From Nitrospinaceae bacterium (GTDB lineage: Bacteria; Nitrospinota_A; UBA7883; JAJDBK01): a stretch of DNA of 64,000 nucleotides. Below the pieces are notes generated by a model. It did not search any database. It was given only the letters and a program-made list of their open reading frames with translations, and had not been told where the DNA came from. The position numbers were made by a program, and so were the translations under genes. Of this stretch, positions 34,390 to 42,928 are shown in pieces (the first letter of the stretch is position 1; the number at the start of each line of letters is the position of its first letter). Location: NCBI GenBank assembly GCA_029261405.1, contig JAJDBK010000056.1, forward strand, positions 1-64,000, given 5' to 3'.

Positions 34390-35388
34390 ATGTTAGTCGA
34401 TGGTCTGAACGGTTATACCGGTTTCCCGATGCCTGGGAGCTTGAACTCCACGGCGGGTGAGAAAAAACAGGCCAACGATCCTACCCCCCCCAAATCCGAG
34501 ACTGTGGAGCAGGGCAAACCAGTATCCAACACCGGCGGTAGCCTTCTGGGATCGGTACGACTAGACCTTTATTACGCCAACGAAGAGAGCCTGACACGCG
34601 ATTTCACTTCGCAAAATGATACCGGGTACCAGTCGATACATCAGGAGTACCAGAGAAGATACGAGGCCGGGTTATCTCTCGATTTTTCGTTTCTGGCTAA
34701 AATCGACGGGGCGGCTGAAAAACTCGCCAATCTCGACCAGTCGGTCTTTAACGAGTGGTCAGCCGAAGCCGCCGACCTCTTCTCCATGAGCGAAAAGGAT
34801 TTCACCGAATTCGTAAACGCTACCGACGGGCTTTTTAATGAACTCGAATCGGCCCTTGGCATGGGACCGGAGGGTCTTGATCAAGTGGCCGGTTTTTTTA
34901 CGAGTCAGGTGAAAAGTTTCCTCAGCGATGTTAAGGCCAATCAGGAATATAACGAAAAAAATCGACTCGGCGAGGGTAAAGACGCTGGGCTTGGCATTCC
35001 GGCCATCGCAGAGAGAATCAAGGAAAATATCCCGAAAGACCTGGAAGCTTTCCTGCGCGACCTTCTGGAAAAGATGGGCGGGGACGCTCCCGAACTTCCA
35101 TCAGGTGGTATCTCTTTTACGTCGATGAAAGACCTGCTTAAAGAAATCCTCAATATGTTGCGGGAGGATAATTTTTTGAACGACGAACCCGATCAGATCC
35201 CGGAGAAGGCCAAAGATAGAGGGGAACAAGGTTATTCCAAGCCGATGGCGAACACAACAAATGAGATGCAATACTCTTTCGCCGCCCAGCGAACCACAAC
35301 CATATCCGCTCTATTTGAATACAACATGACAGCCCAAAACCCATCAAACGACTACGGCATGGGCGACAAGGTAAGCATAGCAGTTTAG
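34390..35388 (+). CDS. Uncharacterised 332-aa soluble protein
   Basis: I do not recognise a family with confidence. There is no signal peptide or TM span. Residues 1-60 are Pro/Gly/Ser/Thr-rich and probably disordered. A central region begins GSVRLDLYYANEESLTRDF and continues with Tyr/Glu-rich QSIHQEYQRRYEAGLSLDFSF. Then come helices rich in Glu/Asp/Leu (about 100-260) and a mostly polar C-terminal tail. Start ATG 34390 is supported by GAGGG at 34378-34382; a GTG at 34375 is weaker. It ends 12 bp before copy C of the 3' repeat. Composition resembles some poorly described secretion- or flagellum-associated cytosolic proteins, but this is not enough for a call. Confidence 0.75.
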   Translation: MLVDGLNGYTGFPMPGSLNSTAGEKKQANDPTPPKSETVEQGKPVSNTGGSLLGSVRLDLYYANEESLTRDFTSQNDTGYQSIHQEYQRRYEAGLSLDFSFLAKIDGAAEKLANLDQSVFNEWSAEAADLFSMSEKDFTEFVNATDGLFNELESALGMGPEGLDQVAGFFTSQVKSFLSDVKANQEYNEKNRLGEGKDAGLGIPAIAERIKENIPKDLEAFLRDLLEKMGGDAPELPSGGISFTSMKDLLKEILNMLREDNFLNDEPDQIPEKAKDRGEQGYSKPMANTTNEMQYSFAAQRTTTISALFEYNMTAQNPSNDYGMGDKVSIAV

Positions 35389-35399
35389 CGCGCAACGCA

Positions 35400-35498
35400 G
35401 TGGCTGGGCCACAACCATCATCGCTGACGCCAGGATTTAAGTGTCTTTTTGCGTTTGCTCCGGTAGCTGTCGCTACGCTCCCTGCCTCCGGCGCCATT
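35400..35498 (+). repeat. Copy C of the ~100-bp 3'-end repeat
   Basis: Starts with GTGGCTGGGCCAC (35400-35412), 11 bases after the stop of the preceding gene, and ends at GGCGCCATT (about 35498). Shared blocks with copies A and B: CGCTGACGCCAGGATT, GCTCCGGTAGC, and CTCCCTGCCTCCGGCGCCATT. Same orientation relative to the upstream gene as the other copies. Confidence 0.8.
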
Positions 35499-35589
35499 AC
35501 GGGCAATTAAGGGTGGATGGCGCACAGCAAGTGATGGGGGCTACAGCAGTGCGTGGCGCACGGTCATAACCGCTCTCCGTCAAGACTAT

Positions 35590-35616
35590 GGTATATTGAA
35601 CAATTGTCAATATACC
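35590..35616. promoter_or_regulatory. 27-bp near-palindrome just upstream of thiG
   Basis: GGTATATTGA (35590-35599) pairs perfectly with TCAATATACC (35607-35616) around a seven-base loop, and ends 11 bases before the thiG ATG. It could be an operator or an RNA hairpin controlling initiation. The region lacks the CTGAGA and other conserved blocks of a TPP riboswitch. Confidence 0.5.
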
Positions 35617-35627
35617 TGTAACGACTG

Positions 35628-36404
35628 ATGAATGATAACGACACACTAACCATCGCGGGTAGAAGTTTTAGCTCCCGCCTTCTAATGGGAACCGGCAAGT
35701 TCCGCTCCCCCGAAGAGATGAGCAAATCCCTCGACGCATCAGGCACACAGATCGTAACGGTGGCCTTGCGCAGGGTTGATCTGGATGATCCGCAGGATCA
35801 TATCTTAAGCTACGTCGATAGATCAAAATACCTGATTCTCCCCAATACATCCGGGGCCAGAAACGCTGGGGAGGCTGTCCGGCTCGCACGCCTTGCAAGA
35901 GCGGCTGGTGTCTCTGACTGGGTAAAACTTGAAGTCACACCCGAACCGCGCTATCTTCTCCCCGACCCTGTAGAGACACTAAAGGCCGCTGAAATACTCG
36001 TGAAAGACGGGTTCAAAGTGCTTCCATATATAAACGCCGATCCTGTGCTGGCAAAACGTCTTGAGGATGTCGGCGTGGTTACCGTCATGCCGTTAGGTTC
36101 ACCCATTGGATCAAACCGGGGAATCAAGACCGCAGTCTCCATTCAGATTATTATTGAACAAGCCACTGTTCCGGTAGTGGTGGACGCTGGATTGGGCGCT
36201 CCATCCCACGCCGCCGAAGCTCTGGAAATGGGGGCCGACGCTGTTCTTGTCAACACCGCCATTGCGGTGGCGAATGACCCGGAGCTTATGGCGACCGCTT
36301 TTTCTAACGGCGTTACCGCTGGACGGCAAGGTTATCTGGCGGGGCTTGGCAAAAAACTTCTGGTCGCTGAAGCTTCAAGCCCTGTGACCGGGCTTCCCTG
36401 GTAA
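35628..36404 (+). CDS. thiG: Thiazole synthase
   Basis: Forms the thiazole phosphate moiety of thiamine from 1-deoxyxylulose 5-phosphate, dehydroglycine (from ThiH) and the ThiS thiocarboxylate; a TIM barrel. Features: [17 protein letters not shown], the Schiff-base Lys in [29 protein letters not shown] and [30 protein letters not shown] (read in parts). Length 258 aa is standard. No Shine-Dalgarno is obvious, but a 27-bp palindrome lies just upstream. First gene of thiG-thiH-thiS-thiE. Confidence 0.97.
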   Translation: MNDNDTLTIAGRSFSSRLLMGTGKFRSPEEMSKSLDASGTQIVTVALRRVDLDDPQDHILSYVDRSKYLILPNTSGARNAGEAVRLARLARAAGVSDWVKLEVTPEPRYLLPDPVETLKAAEILVKDGFKVLPYINADPVLAKRLEDVGVVTVMPLGSPIGSNRGIKTAVSIQIIIEQATVPVVVDAGLGAPSHAAEALEMGADAVLVNTAIAVANDPELMATAFSNGVTAGRQGYLAGLGKKLLVAEASSPVTGLPW

Positions 36405-36420
36405 TCCAGGTAATGGTCAG

Positions 36421-37560
36421 ATGAGTTTTCTTCATACGGTAGAATATCTGAACAGCGGAATCATCGACTCCGCCGTTGCCAAAATCGAAACCCTCTCGGA
36501 ACAAGATGTTCTAAAAGCCCTTGAAAGGATACCGGTTACCCCTGAAGGTTTCATGGCCCTTCTCTCCCGGCAAGCGGACGCTCTTACAAGCGACATTGAG
36601 ATCCTCGCCAGAGAGCTGACGGCTCAAAGATTCGGCAGGGTGGTCAACCTCTACATACCTCTTTACCTGACCAATTCATGTATAAACAACTGTCTCTACT
36701 GCGGGTTCGGATCAAAGCGGGAAGTTCAACGCAAAACGCTGACCCTCAATGAAATAGCCCTCGAATGCCAGCGTTTGTTACAGGAAGGTTACAAAAGTCT
36801 TCTGCTTGTCGCCGGAGAGGATAAACGCTGGGCTCCTGTGAAATATATCGAATCGGCCATTAAACTTGCAAAAAAGCTGGGATTCGTCTTCGTAGCTATC
36901 GAGGCTGGCCCCATGACCGAAGAGGAGTACCGCGTACTGTGCAACGCTGGCCTTGATGGGGTGACAGTTTATCAAGAGACATACGAGATCGAGACATACA
37001 GGAAAGTTCACCCTTCAGGACCGAAAAAAGATTATAAATACAGGCTCGACACACCAGAGAGGGCGGCGCGAGCTGGGGTTCGATCAGTTGGAATCGGTTT
37101 TCTTCTCGGTCTGGCCGACTTCAGGAAAGAGTCTCTTTTCCTTGGCGCCCACATAAAATATCTGCGAAAAAAATATTGGCAAACCTCAATCGCCGTAAGT
37201 TTTCCGAGAATCCATGAAACTCCATCCGGGTTTTCACCAGCCCACCCTGTATCGGACAGTGAACTTGTCCAGATTATTCTTGCAGTGAGGCTGGCGAATC
37301 CCGATGCTGTCCTGACCCTTTCAACAAGAGAGGCGTCAGCCTTGCGCGATCGTCTCTTCGGGGCCGGGATAAATCAGGTTAGCGCAGGCTCGAAAACAAG
37401 CCCCGGGGCTTATATTGTCGATCCAGCAGGAAACCAGGCCGCAAAGCAGTTTCCTGTTGTCGATGACCGCACTCCCGCCGAAGTGATCGACGCTATCAGA
37501 AAGAGAGGGCTGGAGTGGGTTTTTAAAGACTGGGACCTTAACCTGCGACCTGTTTCCTGA
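36421..37560 (+). CDS. thiH: 2-iminoacetate synthase (radical SAM)
   Basis: Cleaves tyrosine with SAM to give dehydroglycine (2-iminoacetate) and p-cresol for the thiazole of thiamine. The radical-SAM cluster motif CINNCLYCGF (about residues 86-95) follows VNLYIPLYLTN, typical of ThiH. The later stretch VTVYQETYE, HPSGPKKDY and the C-terminal TREAS and AGSKTSPG blocks agree. Length 379 aa is normal. It follows thiG by 16 bp. Use of ThiH rather than the glycine oxidase ThiO implies an oxygen-sensitive route and fits micro-oxic or anaerobic growth. Confidence 0.96.
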   Translation: MSFLHTVEYLNSGIIDSAVAKIETLSEQDVLKALERIPVTPEGFMALLSRQADALTSDIEILARELTAQRFGRVVNLYIPLYLTNSCINNCLYCGFGSKREVQRKTLTLNEIALECQRLLQEGYKSLLLVAGEDKRWAPVKYIESAIKLAKKLGFVFVAIEAGPMTEEEYRVLCNAGLDGVTVYQETYEIETYRKVHPSGPKKDYKYRLDTPERAARAGVRSVGIGFLLGLADFRKESLFLGAHIKYLRKKYWQTSIAVSFPRIHETPSGFSPAHPVSDSELVQIILAVRLANPDAVLTLSTREASALRDRLFGAGINQVSAGSKTSPGAYIVDPAGNQAAKQFPVVDDRTPAEVIDAIRKRGLEWVFKDWDLNLRPVS

Positions 37561-37567
37561 CCATATA

Positions 37568-37765
37568 ATGAAAATAATCCTTAACGGCAAAATAACCGAT
37601 ATTTCCGCATCGGACTCTGCAAAGGGGCTGATTGAAAAACTCGGTCTTAAAGGACCCGTAGCGGTTCAGATCAATGAAGAGATTTTTCCTTTCCATAAAC
37701 TTGACGAAGTCTCTCTCAAGGAAAACGATACCGTCGAGATATTCACCATGTTAGGTGGCGGTTGA
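37568..37765 (+). CDS. thiS: Thiamine sulfur-carrier protein
   Basis: Ubiquitin-like 65-aa carrier whose C-terminal Gly-Gly (MLGGG) is adenylated and converted to a thiocarboxylate that donates sulfur to ThiG. The beta-grasp pattern with NDTVEIFTMLGGG at the end is characteristic. The gene lies between thiH and thiE and overlaps thiE (TTGA). No thiF adenylyltransferase is in the window, so activation must use a MoeB/ThiF-like protein encoded elsewhere. Confidence 0.95.
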   Translation: MKIILNGKITDISASDSAKGLIEKLGLKGPVAVQINEEIFPFHKLDEVSLKENDTVEIFTMLGGG

Positions 37766-38403
37766 AAAAATTATACTCCTTTGCCGATGTGGACCTTTAT
37801 CCTGTCACTGGTCGTGAACACTTCGCTGGCAGACAGGATGAAGAGGTTATCGCCGCCCTTGCTCAAGGTGGCGCGAAGATCGTCCAGTTGAGGGATAAAA
37901 ACCTCACTGACCGCGAATATTACCGGTTATCGCTCCTCTATCGCCGCGAAACCGACAAACATGGGCTTTTGTTCATTGTTAATGATCGGCCTGACATCGC
38001 GCTGGCTGTTAGGGCCGACGGAATTCATCTTGGGCGGTCAGACCTGCCGGTATCTGTCGCCCGAACGATTTTGGGGCCTGACGCCATTATCGGCGCTTCA
38101 TCCAATACTCCCGCCACAGCGAAAGAACTCGAAAAATCGGGCGCCACCTATATAAATATCGGCCCACTATTCCCGACCCCAACCAAACCTGACGCAAAAA
38201 ATATCGGGCTGAAACCGTTACGTATAGCTATTGAAAACGCCGGGATTCCCATATCAACCATGGGGGGAATAACCGCCGACAATATTGATGAGGTTTTATC
38301 AACCGGCGTAAAACACGTTGGTGTTGTCACTGCTGTTTTCGCTGGAGCCGACATCACAAAGGCAGTCTCCTTTTTTGTTAAGAGAATAGTTTCGGCCCGT
38401 TAA
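37762..38403 (+). CDS. thiE: Thiamine-phosphate synthase
   Basis: Joins HMP pyrophosphate and thiazole phosphate to thiamine phosphate; TIM barrel. Motifs: KIVQLRDKNLTDREY, FIVNDRPDIALAVRADGIHLG, IIGASSNTP and YINIGPLFPTPTK, then STMGGITADN. Length 213 aa is typical. TTG start overlaps the thiS stop by four bases. Last gene of the thi operon; no thiC or thiD is seen. Confidence 0.96.
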   Translation: MKKLYSFADVDLYPVTGREHFAGRQDEEVIAALAQGGAKIVQLRDKNLTDREYYRLSLLYRRETDKHGLLFIVNDRPDIALAVRADGIHLGRSDLPVSVARTILGPDAIIGASSNTPATAKELEKSGATYINIGPLFPTPTKPDAKNIGLKPLRIAIENAGIPISTMGGITADNIDEVLSTGVKHVGVVTAVFAGADITKAVSFFVKRIVSAR

Positions 38404-38484
38404 ACTCTCTAAATCATCCTGCCATCTGGTAAAACGTTACGCTCATGTTACAATGGAGGGCAATAATGTTAGGCCGAATGAAAA

Positions 38485-38841
38485 ATGCTTGGATATAATC
38501 TAAAGGACATTCTATTTTTTCTTTTCCTGGCGACTTCCGTTGCTGTGTTCATTAATAATGCCGCCGGACTGGAAATTGATTTTCTGACCCGAATCGAAGT
38601 CGCCGCCGTTGGCCCAGCCTATCTGGAAGAGGATGACGATGATTATTACGATGATTCCACCGCAAGCGGCGCCGTAACCCCAGAATGCGCCAGCAGAAAA
38701 AAAGTGTTTAGTGAGCAAAAACTGGTGATTGTCCAGGCTTTGCGTAACGCAAGATCCGCCAAAAACCAGGCGAAGATTGATGAGTTGAACGCCAGGATGG
38801 AACAAGTTAATAGAAACCAGGAAAGGGCCTGCTCCAATTAA
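38485..38841 (+). CDS. Small exported or membrane-anchored protein of unknown function
   Basis: 118 aa: a hydrophobic N-terminus (DILFFLFLATSVAVFI, about residues 8-23) serves as signal anchor. An acidic Asp/Tyr patch (EEDDDDYYDD, about 48-57) follows, then a helical, Gln/Asn/Arg-rich C-terminal half with two Cys (PECASR, ERACSN). No family is recognised. The ATG lacks a strong ribosome binding site. It lies between thiE and fxsA with about 80-100 bp on each side. Confidence 0.6.
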   Translation: MLGYNLKDILFFLFLATSVAVFINNAAGLEIDFLTRIEVAAVGPAYLEEDDDDYYDDSTASGAVTPECASRKKVFSEQKLVIVQALRNARSAKNQAKIDELNARMEQVNRNQERACSN

Positions 38842-38948
38842 TCGGCTGAAAAAATAAGGATGAAACCTGTTTTGTTGTTATCATCAACCCGGCTTTCAGT
38901 TTTTACGTCCATTTTTCTTTAATATAATTGCCTGAGTAATTCCCGCTA

Positions 38949-39404
38949 ATGCTTTTTCAACTGTTTCTTCTCTTTACCCTCGGACCTGTTTTTGAATTGT
39001 GGCTCTTAATCCAGGTAGGTGGCCTGATCGGACCTCTGCAAACACTTTTGCTCGTTATCATAACCGGCGCGGTCGGCGCTTATTTCACCCGGCAACAAGG
39101 TCTGAAAGTGCTAACCACTTTTCAATCGGCCGTTCAAAGGGGGGAGATGCCTACCGACATTATTATTGAAGGACTGATGGTTCTTGTTGGTGGCGCGCTT
39201 CTTGTCACACCTGGGATCGCCACTGATTTTTTCGGATTCGCCCTAGTTTTCCCCGCTACCAGAAAACCGATTCGGCTCTTTTTGCAGGCCTACCTTATCC
39301 GAAATTTCAACGTGGTCACCTATAGCCAGACCGCCGGAGGACAAAGTTTCGGTCAAAAACCACCAGCGTCCTTCAGCAACGACGACGACGTTATTGATGT
39401 CTAA
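38949..39404 (+). CDS. fxsA: FxsA-family inner-membrane protein
   Basis: Polytopic membrane protein (151 aa) of the FxsA family, named for suppressing F exclusion of phage T7 when overproduced; cellular role otherwise unclear. Features: LFTLGPVFELWLLIQVGG, TGAVGAYFTRQQG and GLMVLVGGALLVTPGIATDFFGF, the three conserved FxsA hydrophobic stretches, then a polar cytosolic tail ending in Asp-rich DDDVIDV. The 3' end overlaps the chelatase gene. A TATAAT-like box precedes it by about 20 bp. Confidence 0.9.
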   Translation: MLFQLFLLFTLGPVFELWLLIQVGGLIGPLQTLLLVIITGAVGAYFTRQQGLKVLTTFQSAVQRGEMPTDIIIEGLMVLVGGALLVTPGIATDFFGFALVFPATRKPIRLFLQAYLIRNFNVVTYSQTAGGQSFGQKPPASFSNDDDVIDV

Positions 39405-39768
39405 AGGTATCGCTCTTCTCGCGCACGGTAGCCGGGATGACCGCTGGAAAAAGCCTTTTATTCTCCTTGAGAATAAGCTCAGGAAAAGTATGCGACAGGT
39501 CATTACCAAAGTCGCTTATCTTCAGGATAGCGAACCTGATATTTGGGCCGTTGTTGATGATATGGCCCAGGCGGGAGTTGACCAGATCGTCATCGCTCCC
39601 ATGTTTCTCGCTGTAGGGGCGCATTCCAGAAAGGATTTTCCGATCATAGCAAAAGAACTTAAGGAAAAATATAGCGACATCAGTTTTGAATGGACCGAAG
39701 TGATCGGAGAGTGGGAGGAAACCCTGGACGCTTTGGGAAAAGTGATTTCCGATAAGCTGGCTAACTGA
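39397..39768 (+). CDS. Small CbiX/SirB-type sirohydrochlorin chelatase-like protein
   Basis: 123 aa, single-domain class II chelatase: ALLAHGSRDDRWKKPF with the metal-binding His near the N-terminus, the second conserved block VIAPMFLAVGAHSRKDFP with His near residue 80, and an acidic tail. Members insert Co, Ni or Fe into sirohydrochlorin for cobalamin, F430 or siroheme. The short form (CbiXS) works as a homodimer. Start ATG 39397 overlaps the fxsA stop; a TTG one codon earlier is possible. No other cobalamin or siroheme gene is close, so the metal is unknown. Confidence 0.88.
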   Translation: MSKGIALLAHGSRDDRWKKPFILLENKLRKSMRQVITKVAYLQDSEPDIWAVVDDMAQAGVDQIVIAPMFLAVGAHSRKDFPIIAKELKEKYSDISFEWTEVIGEWEETLDALGKVISDKLAN

Positions 39769-39797
39769 TAATTTGCGAGAATAGTGATTTGTTGAAT

Positions 39798-41210
39798 TTA
39801 CAGTTCAAATCGTAGTGTAAGTTGGTTCCCTTTTTCGTTGTACTCCATCTTTGAAGTAAGGGTTTTTAAGATAATTAGCCCTCTTCCACTGTATCGATCT
39901 TTACCACTCTCTTCCCCGTCAACAACTTCCTTACTATTAAACCCTGGCCCTTCGTCTGTTATCACGAACTTTGCGCCAACTTTGTTGTATGAATAGGCGA
40001 CGCTTACCTTCCTCCCGCTATAAGGTTCCAGCGAACGCCTCTCTTTTATCAGATCGCCCATGTTATCGATCTCTTCTTCGGTTTTTGGCGATTCTATTTC
40101 AAGGTTGCCATGGATGACAGCGTTGGCGAGGGCTTCTTCGAGGGCGAGCTCTATGGAACTTTTCTTTACCCGCTCGGAACAGCACCCTATAAAACTGGAC
40201 AGATAAACGGCAACCGCCTGTATCAGGTCCGGGTCTGATGGAATGACCATTTCACTGTCGGTCCTTTGATGAAAGCAGAGGGCTTCCTGTAAAAGCGCTC
40301 CCCTTTCCGCCTCATCCATTGCAACGGAAAGCCCCTTGACGAACCCATCCGTACTTATTTTCTCATCGATTCCCATTGCGGAAGCTTTTTCCAGAATCAG
40401 TTCCTCGACCTCTGCGTTCCTTGCCTTGGCCTCCCCAAGTTCTTTTTCACCCTTGGCTTTCCTGTCATTCAAATCGTCAGCGATTTCCCTGATGGTTTGA
40501 GCCATTATCTCAATTTCGTTGACAGAAAAAGCGGGAAGTTTCACATCGAATTTTTCTTCCCCGAATCCTTGTAACGCATTGACGATCTTTTCTACCGGCC
40601 CGACAATATCTTTTCGGGTCATGAAAAGGATCAGGCCTGCGACAAGGATCATGACCACAACGAAGGATGCGAGTATATAGGCTATTACCTCGTTAGACTT
40701 TCGTTCCCGTTCCTTAAGGTTGAACGTTATGACAGCCGCCCCGTTTATCGTCCCGATTTTTATCGGTTTGTCGTTCATATCGAGATGACAGACGGGACAC
40801 CGCTCGTCTGCGATAAAGGGGAGGATGAGTCGGTATGAGGACTCATTATCCATGACATTGACGATCTCTCCGGTTTCGATCGCCCTGGTTTCATGTTCAT
40901 CCCTGGAGACTTCGTTTCGTTTCATACCGTGTTGCCGGACGACATGCTTTGCGCGTATCATTCGAAACTCGATATCTCCGCTCAGGTTAAGTTCGGAGAT
41001 GGTTCTGGCGACCTGTTGGTAACCGCCATCTGTTCCAATCATCACATTGATAAGGCTGGATTTAATCAGAATAGCCCGCTCCAGGGCGTCATGTTTTGCC
41101 TCTTCGAGATCTTTTGCTTTGAGGCTGGTAGACAGAACCAGCCCCACCAAGACAGCGGCTATGGCCGTCGAAATAGTGACGATAAAAAACACTTTCCACT
41201 GAAGGCGCAT
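39798..41210 (-). CDS. Heme-c sensor with HAMP and RsbW-like ATPase domains
   Basis: 470-aa membrane signalling protein. TM1 (about 6-27), a periplasmic domain (28-176) containing a c-type heme site CPVCH (138-142), TM2 (177-197), a HAMP-like segment (198-255), a coiled-coil linker, and a C-terminal GHKL ATPase with ELALEEALANAVIHGN (N box), DEGPGFN and GRGLIILKTL. The ATPase resembles the anti-sigma/serine kinase RsbW/SpoIIAB rather than a histidine kinase; no phospho-accepting His or DHp domain is seen. The periplasmic part resembles DUF3365/Tll0287 heme domains. It may link periplasmic redox state to a partner-switching pathway. No sigma, anti-anti-sigma or PP2C gene adjoins it. Confidence 0.85.
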   Translation of the reverse strand: MRLQWKVFFIVTISTAIAAVLVGLVLSTSLKAKDLEEAKHDALERAILIKSSLINVMIGTDGGYQQVARTISELNLSGDIEFRMIRAKHVVRQHGMKRNEVSRDEHETRAIETGEIVNVMDNESSYRLILPFIADERCPVCHLDMNDKPIKIGTINGAAVITFNLKERERKSNEVIAYILASFVVVMILVAGLILFMTRKDIVGPVEKIVNALQGFGEEKFDVKLPAFSVNEIEIMAQTIREIADDLNDRKAKGEKELGEAKARNAEVEELILEKASAMGIDEKISTDGFVKGLSVAMDEAERGALLQEALCFHQRTDSEMVIPSDPDLIQAVAVYLSSFIGCCSERVKKSSIELALEEALANAVIHGNLEIESPKTEEEIDNMGDLIKERRSLEPYSGRKVSVAYSYNKVGAKFVITDEGPGFNSKEVVDGEESGKDRYSGRGLIILKTLTSKMEYNEKGNQLTLRFEL

Positions 41211-41397
41211 ATTTTACAGCTACATTCCAAAGTGAGCCTTCTATTATATCTTATTAATTTCGAATTGGCAGTCATAAAGCTGGCAACAGCCCTTTCAAAT
41301 ACTTGCATCGATGATTTCAGGTTGAACAAATTACCGCTTATGAGTTTCTGGTCAGGTTAGCTTTAGGGTAGTCTCCTTGCTTGAGATCGTGAGAATA

Positions 41398-41429
41398 GCG
41401 GAAAATCAGCCTGAAAACTTATTTTCCGC
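41398..41429. terminator. Hairpin downstream of nuoN
   Basis: GCGGAAAAT (41398-41406) and ATTTTCCGC (41421-41429) form a 9-bp stem with a 14-base loop, about 35 bp beyond the nuoN stop in the direction of transcription. No T run follows on the minus strand, so it may be a processing or stabilising hairpin. Confidence 0.4.
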
Positions 41430-41461
41430 GCTCAGCGGTTAGTTGCGGAATTCAACCCCGA

Positions 41462-42916
41462 TCAAAAGGAGAGGAACGCCGACTTGGCAAAAGACATGTA
41501 AGCGCTGGGGGCAAGACCTATAATCAGCACACCATATAACGAAAGGAGCAATGCGATTATCATAGAAGGCTGAAGGACTATTTTGGTGGTCTCCACCCGC
41601 TCATCCCGCATGTACATGTAAACAGTCAGCTTGAGATAATAGAAGACTGATATAACGGCGTTGAGAACACCGATAATGGCCAGAACTATATAACCCTTCT
41701 CCACTACCGCCATGAAGATGTAGAACTTGCCTACGAAACCCGCCGTTGGAGGAATGCCCGCAAGCGAAAAGATCATGACTGTCAGGGTAGCGCCCAGAAG
41801 GGGATATTTGTATCCAAGACCGGTGTAATCCTTGAAAGAGACCCGTTCCTCACCTTTGCTGGCTACGATTCCGACAATGGCGAAGGCCGCTATATTCATG
41901 AAAGTATAGGCCAGCAGGTAGAATAACGCGCCGGACGAACCGGTTTCGTTGGCGGCGGCCACGCCCATCAGTATATAACCGGCATGGGCTATCGAGGAGT
42001 AGGCCAGCATCCGTTTAACGTTGTTTTGGGCCAGGGCGAAAAGGTTGCCTGCTGTCATGGTGACGGCGGCCAGAATCCAGAGCAGTAACCACCAGTCGTT
42101 CTGTAGCGGGGCGAAAGCTTCTGCGAAGAGACGAAACATAGCGGCGAATGCGGCGGCCTTTGGTCCGGCGGACATGAATCCAGTTATCGGCACCGGGGCG
42201 CCCTGATAAACGTCTGGAGTCCACATGTGGAATGGAACAGCGGAAACCTTGAAAGCGAAACCGACCAGAGTAAGCACAACGCCCACCGCTATAAGTGTCG
42301 TATTGACGGAACCACCCATAAGCGCTTCACTGACACCTGCAAGTTTGGTTGTTCCTGAGGCGCCGTAGATCAAGGCCATACCGTAGAGCAGAATTGCTGA
42401 TGAAAACCCGCCCAGTATAAAGTATTTCAGCGACGCTTCATTCGATTCGCGTCTTGTTTTTGTATACCCGGCCAGAGCGTAGAGGGAGAGGGACATAACC
42501 TCAAGCCCCATGTAGATAGTCATCAGGTCTTCGCCCGACGCCATAAAAAGCATTCCCACCGTTGTAAAGAGCAAGAGAGCGTAATATTCACCCTCGTGGA
42601 TATTCTCCTCTTCGCAATACCGTATCGAAACCAGGATCGTAAGGCCGGTAGCCAGCAGGCAGATCAGCTTGAAAAAGGTGGAGAAGTTATCAACTATGTA
42701 TGTGCCGGAGAAAGTAGTGAACGATTCTCCCTGAAACGACATGGTTATAAGCCCGGCGACAACCACACCGCCAAACGCGACAAGCCCCATCAGGTCCCTG
42801 TTCTTCCTGGACGGCGAAAAAACTTCAGCCATAAGAATGCCCATGGCAATAACGCAGAGTGTTATTTCAGGCCCGATGGCGCCGATATTTATGTCCGGGA
42901 TGGGGATGCTTGCCAT
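41462..42916 (-). CDS. nuoN: NADH-quinone oxidoreductase subunit N
   Basis: Antiporter-like membrane subunit of complex I, one of three proton-channel homologues in the membrane arm. About 14 TM helices over 484 aa; family signatures include LMTIYMGLEVMSLSLYALAGY with the key Glu, FKVSAVPFHMWTPDVYQGAP and MLAYSSIAHAGYILMG with the conserved Lys region. Last gene of the nuo operon; nuoM ends 12 bp upstream. A hairpin follows its stop. Confidence 0.96.
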   Translation of the reverse strand: MASIPIPDINIGAIGPEITLCVIAMGILMAEVFSPSRKNRDLMGLVAFGGVVVAGLITMSFQGESFTTFSGTYIVDNFSTFFKLICLLATGLTILVSIRYCEEENIHEGEYYALLLFTTVGMLFMASGEDLMTIYMGLEVMSLSLYALAGYTKTRRESNEASLKYFILGGFSSAILLYGMALIYGASGTTKLAGVSEALMGGSVNTTLIAVGVVLTLVGFAFKVSAVPFHMWTPDVYQGAPVPITGFMSAGPKAAAFAAMFRLFAEAFAPLQNDWWLLLWILAAVTMTAGNLFALAQNNVKRMLAYSSIAHAGYILMGVAAANETGSSGALFYLLAYTFMNIAAFAIVGIVASKGEERVSFKDYTGLGYKYPLLGATLTVMIFSLAGIPPTAGFVGKFYIFMAVVEKGYIVLAIIGVLNAVISVFYYLKLTVYMYMRDERVETTKIVLQPSMIIALLLSLYGVLIIGLAPSAYMSFAKSAFLSF

Positions 42917-42928
42917 GTTAAACCCTTG

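Noticed and set aside
35150-35506. 118-aa minus-strand open frame, with similar frames at 14515-14769
   Set aside because: Their similarity to each other comes from translating the shared non-coding repeat; no codon-level conservation is apparent and each overlaps a real gene.
35500-35627. Possible TPP riboswitch upstream of thiG
   Set aside because: The conserved CTGAGA block and the ACCTGA/GCGNAGGGA pattern are absent; only an AT-rich palindrome is seen.
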